From Ruegeria sp. HKCCD8929 (GTDB lineage: Bacteria; Pseudomonadota; Alphaproteobacteria; Rhodobacterales; Rhodobacteraceae), in the NCBI RefSeq assembly GCF_013031405.1, contig NZ_WPZY01000003.1:186001-250000 (forward strand): DNA of 64,000 nucleotides, written 5' to 3'. Each line of letters opens with the position of its first letter. The stretch's first letter is position 1. Made by a program: the position numbers and the translations under genes. Below, in pieces: positions 62,690 to 64,000 of this stretch. The notes under the pieces were generated by a model. The model was not told the DNA's origin. It made no database searches and saw nothing but the letters and a program-made list of their open reading frames with translations.

Positions 62690-63940
62690 TTAGTCCACGA
62701 TCTCCGCGGTCTCGACCACGGCATGGAACAGCACATCCGCCCCGGCGGCGGCCCATTCCCGGCTGATCTCCTCGGCCTCGTTATGGCTCAGCCCGTCCAC
62801 GCAGGGGCACATGATCATCGCCGTCGGCGCCACTCGGTTGATCCAGCACGCGTCGTGACCGGCGCCGGAAACGATATCCAGATGCGAATAACCCAGCCGC
62901 TCGGCCGCGCCGCGCACCGCTGCAACGCAGCCGTCGTCGAATTTCACCGGGTCAAAGCCACCCACCTTTTCGAATTCGATCTCCAGCCCCATCGCATCCG
63001 CGATTTTCTGGCCCTCGATGCGCAGGCGAGCCTCCATATCCTCGATCACGCTCAGCTCGGGCGAGCGGAAATCGACCGTGAACACCACCTTGCCCGGGAT
63101 CACATTGCGCGAATTGGGGTAGACGTCGATATGACCCGCCGCGCCCACAGCGTGCGGCGCATGAGACAGCGCGATTTCATCCACCTTCTCCAGCACCCGC
63201 GCCATGCCAAGGCCCGCATTGCGCCGCATCGGCATCGGGGTCGAGCCGGTATGGGCGTCCTTGCCGGTGATCGTCACCTGCGTCCAGCTCAGCCCCTGTC
63301 CATGGGTGACGACGCCGATATCCTTGCCCTCGGCCTCGAGAATCGGGCCCTGTTCGATATGTAGCTCGAAGAACGCATGCATCTGGCGGGCGCCGGTTTC
63401 TTCCTCGCCGCGCCAGCCGATGCGTTTCAACTCATCGCCGAATTTCTTGCCCTCGGCATCCTCGCAGTCATAAGCCCAGTCCTGAGTGTGAATTCCAGCA
63501 AACACACCCGAGGACAGCATCGCGGGGGCATAGCGGGTGCCTTCCTCATTGGTGAAGTTGGTCGCCACGATGGGGTGTTTGGTCTTGATCCCCATGTCGT
63601 TCAGAGTGCGGATTATCTCCAGCCCGCCCAACACACCCAGCACGCCATCATACTTGCCGCCCGTCGGCTGCGTATCCAGATGCGAGCCCACATAGACCGG
63701 CAGCGCATCGGGATCCGTGCCCTCGCGCCGCGCGAACATGTTGCCCATCTGGTCGAGCCCCATGGAACAGCCCGCCGCCTCGCACCAGCTTTGAAACAGC
63801 GCGCGGCCCTCGCCATCCTCGTCGGTCAGGGTCTGACGGTTGTTGCCGCCCGCAACCCCGGGGCCGATCTTGGCCATCTCCATCAGGCTGTCCCACAGCC
63901 GCTCGCCATTGATCCTGAGATTCTGCGCCGGCGCTGCCAT
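62690..63940 (-). CDS. Zn-dependent hydantoinase/carbamoylase family amidase (beta-ureidopropionase-type)
   Basis: A 416-residue M20-family amidase (AmaB/HyuC type). Metal-ligand motifs are visible: YVGSHLDTQPTGGKYDGVLGVLGGLE (His, Asp), TNFTNEEGTRYAP (Glu pair), ELHIEQGPILE (His) and SGAGHDACWINR (His). It hydrolyses N-carbamoyl-beta-alanine or related N-carbamoyl amino acids to the amino acid, CO2 and ammonia, the step after dihydropyrimidinase. It is the first gene visible of the minus-strand operon; the 60 bp beyond it to the window edge show no further gene. Confidence 0.93.
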   Translation of the reverse strand: MAAPAQNLRINGERLWDSLMEMAKIGPGVAGGNNRQTLTDEDGEGRALFQSWCEAAGCSMGLDQMGNMFARREGTDPDALPVYVGSHLDTQPTGGKYDGVLGVLGGLEIIRTLNDMGIKTKHPIVATNFTNEEGTRYAPAMLSSGVFAGIHTQDWAYDCEDAEGKKFGDELKRIGWRGEEETGARQMHAFFELHIEQGPILEAEGKDIGVVTHGQGLSWTQVTITGKDAHTGSTPMPMRRNAGLGMARVLEKVDEIALSHAPHAVGAAGHIDVYPNSRNVIPGKVVFTVDFRSPELSVIEDMEARLRIEGQKIADAMGLEIEFEKVGGFDPVKFDDGCVAAVRGAAERLGYSHLDIVSGAGHDACWINRVAPTAMIMCPCVDGLSHNEAEEISREWAAAGADVLFHAVVETAEIVD

Positions 63941-64000
63941 GTCTCTCCCCCTGTCGCTTGCGATTTGGCTCGCTTTTGGTGTCGTGATTTGACCATCTGG

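Overview
The window is a high-GC chromosomal segment of an alphaproteobacterium, most likely a marine Rhodobacteraceae (roseobacter) strain. The signs are the TRAP and ABC transporter repertoire, the DUF4212/Na+-symporter/DUF294/exonuclease cluster beside acs, the formate dehydrogenase cluster with DUF3305, DUF3306, DUF6494 and DUF6505 proteins, and short GC-rich intergenic repeats typical in look of that family. No rRNA, tRNA, CRISPR array, integrase or transposase was seen. Assignment to a genus cannot be made from the sequence alone.

Layout: 1-401 is the 3' end of metG. 721-5046 is an RND efflux pair (fusion protein and pump) closed by a good terminator. 5107-9363 on the minus strand is a glycerol operon (glpD, glpK, Fe-dependent alcohol dehydrogenase) with a divergent glpR at 9674. 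10456-13861 is an arginine/citrulline-to-proline module: an Lrp regulator divergent from arginase, ctlX and ornithine cyclodeaminase, ended by a strong terminator. 14049-25568 looks like an accessory island: a secreted alpha/beta hydrolase on the minus strand, then four tightly spaced plus-strand genes for a subtilisin-like protein, a trypsin-like protein with a probable degenerate STAND module, a 1508-residue protein with two tandem STAND-type NTPase units, and a trypsin-like protease fused to a DRGH (NUC1-type) nuclease. This four-gene protease/NTPase/nuclease operon is the best candidate for an undescribed or little-described conflict (immunity or suicide) system.

25596-28720 (minus) is a TRAP transporter. 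29194-38060 is an acetate module: acs, adk, the DUF4212/VC_2705-type symporter, a cNMP/CBS/DUF294 protein, a small membrane protein, and a membrane-anchored PAS-DnaQ exonuclease. 38216-38716 is a flavin reductase-like protein. 38720-53932 is a formate dehydrogenase region: a maturation-like minus-strand operon (DUF6494, Mrp/ApbC, lipoate-ligase-like, DUF6505), a chimeric cytochrome c, a 650-residue polyferredoxin, then DUF3305, DUF3306, TorD-like chaperone, small Tat protein, FDH alpha, FDH beta, an ABM-like protein, cytochrome b gamma subunit, a WD40-cytochrome c, a 41-residue peptide and a DNA-binding/anion-sensing regulator. The tungstate ABC transporter tupBCA (53991-56385, minus) follows, which suggests a tungsten enzyme. 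56568-63940 (minus) is a pyrimidine (hydantoin/ureide) catabolism operon with its own ABC transporter.

Two families of intergenic repeats recur just after stop codons: a triple 20-bp palindrome centred on TTGCAA (two copies, at 447-512 and 38087-38148), and a hairpin-plus-conserved-tail element with five copies (36048, 41973, 53950, 58481, 62643), always in the same orientation relative to the gene it follows.
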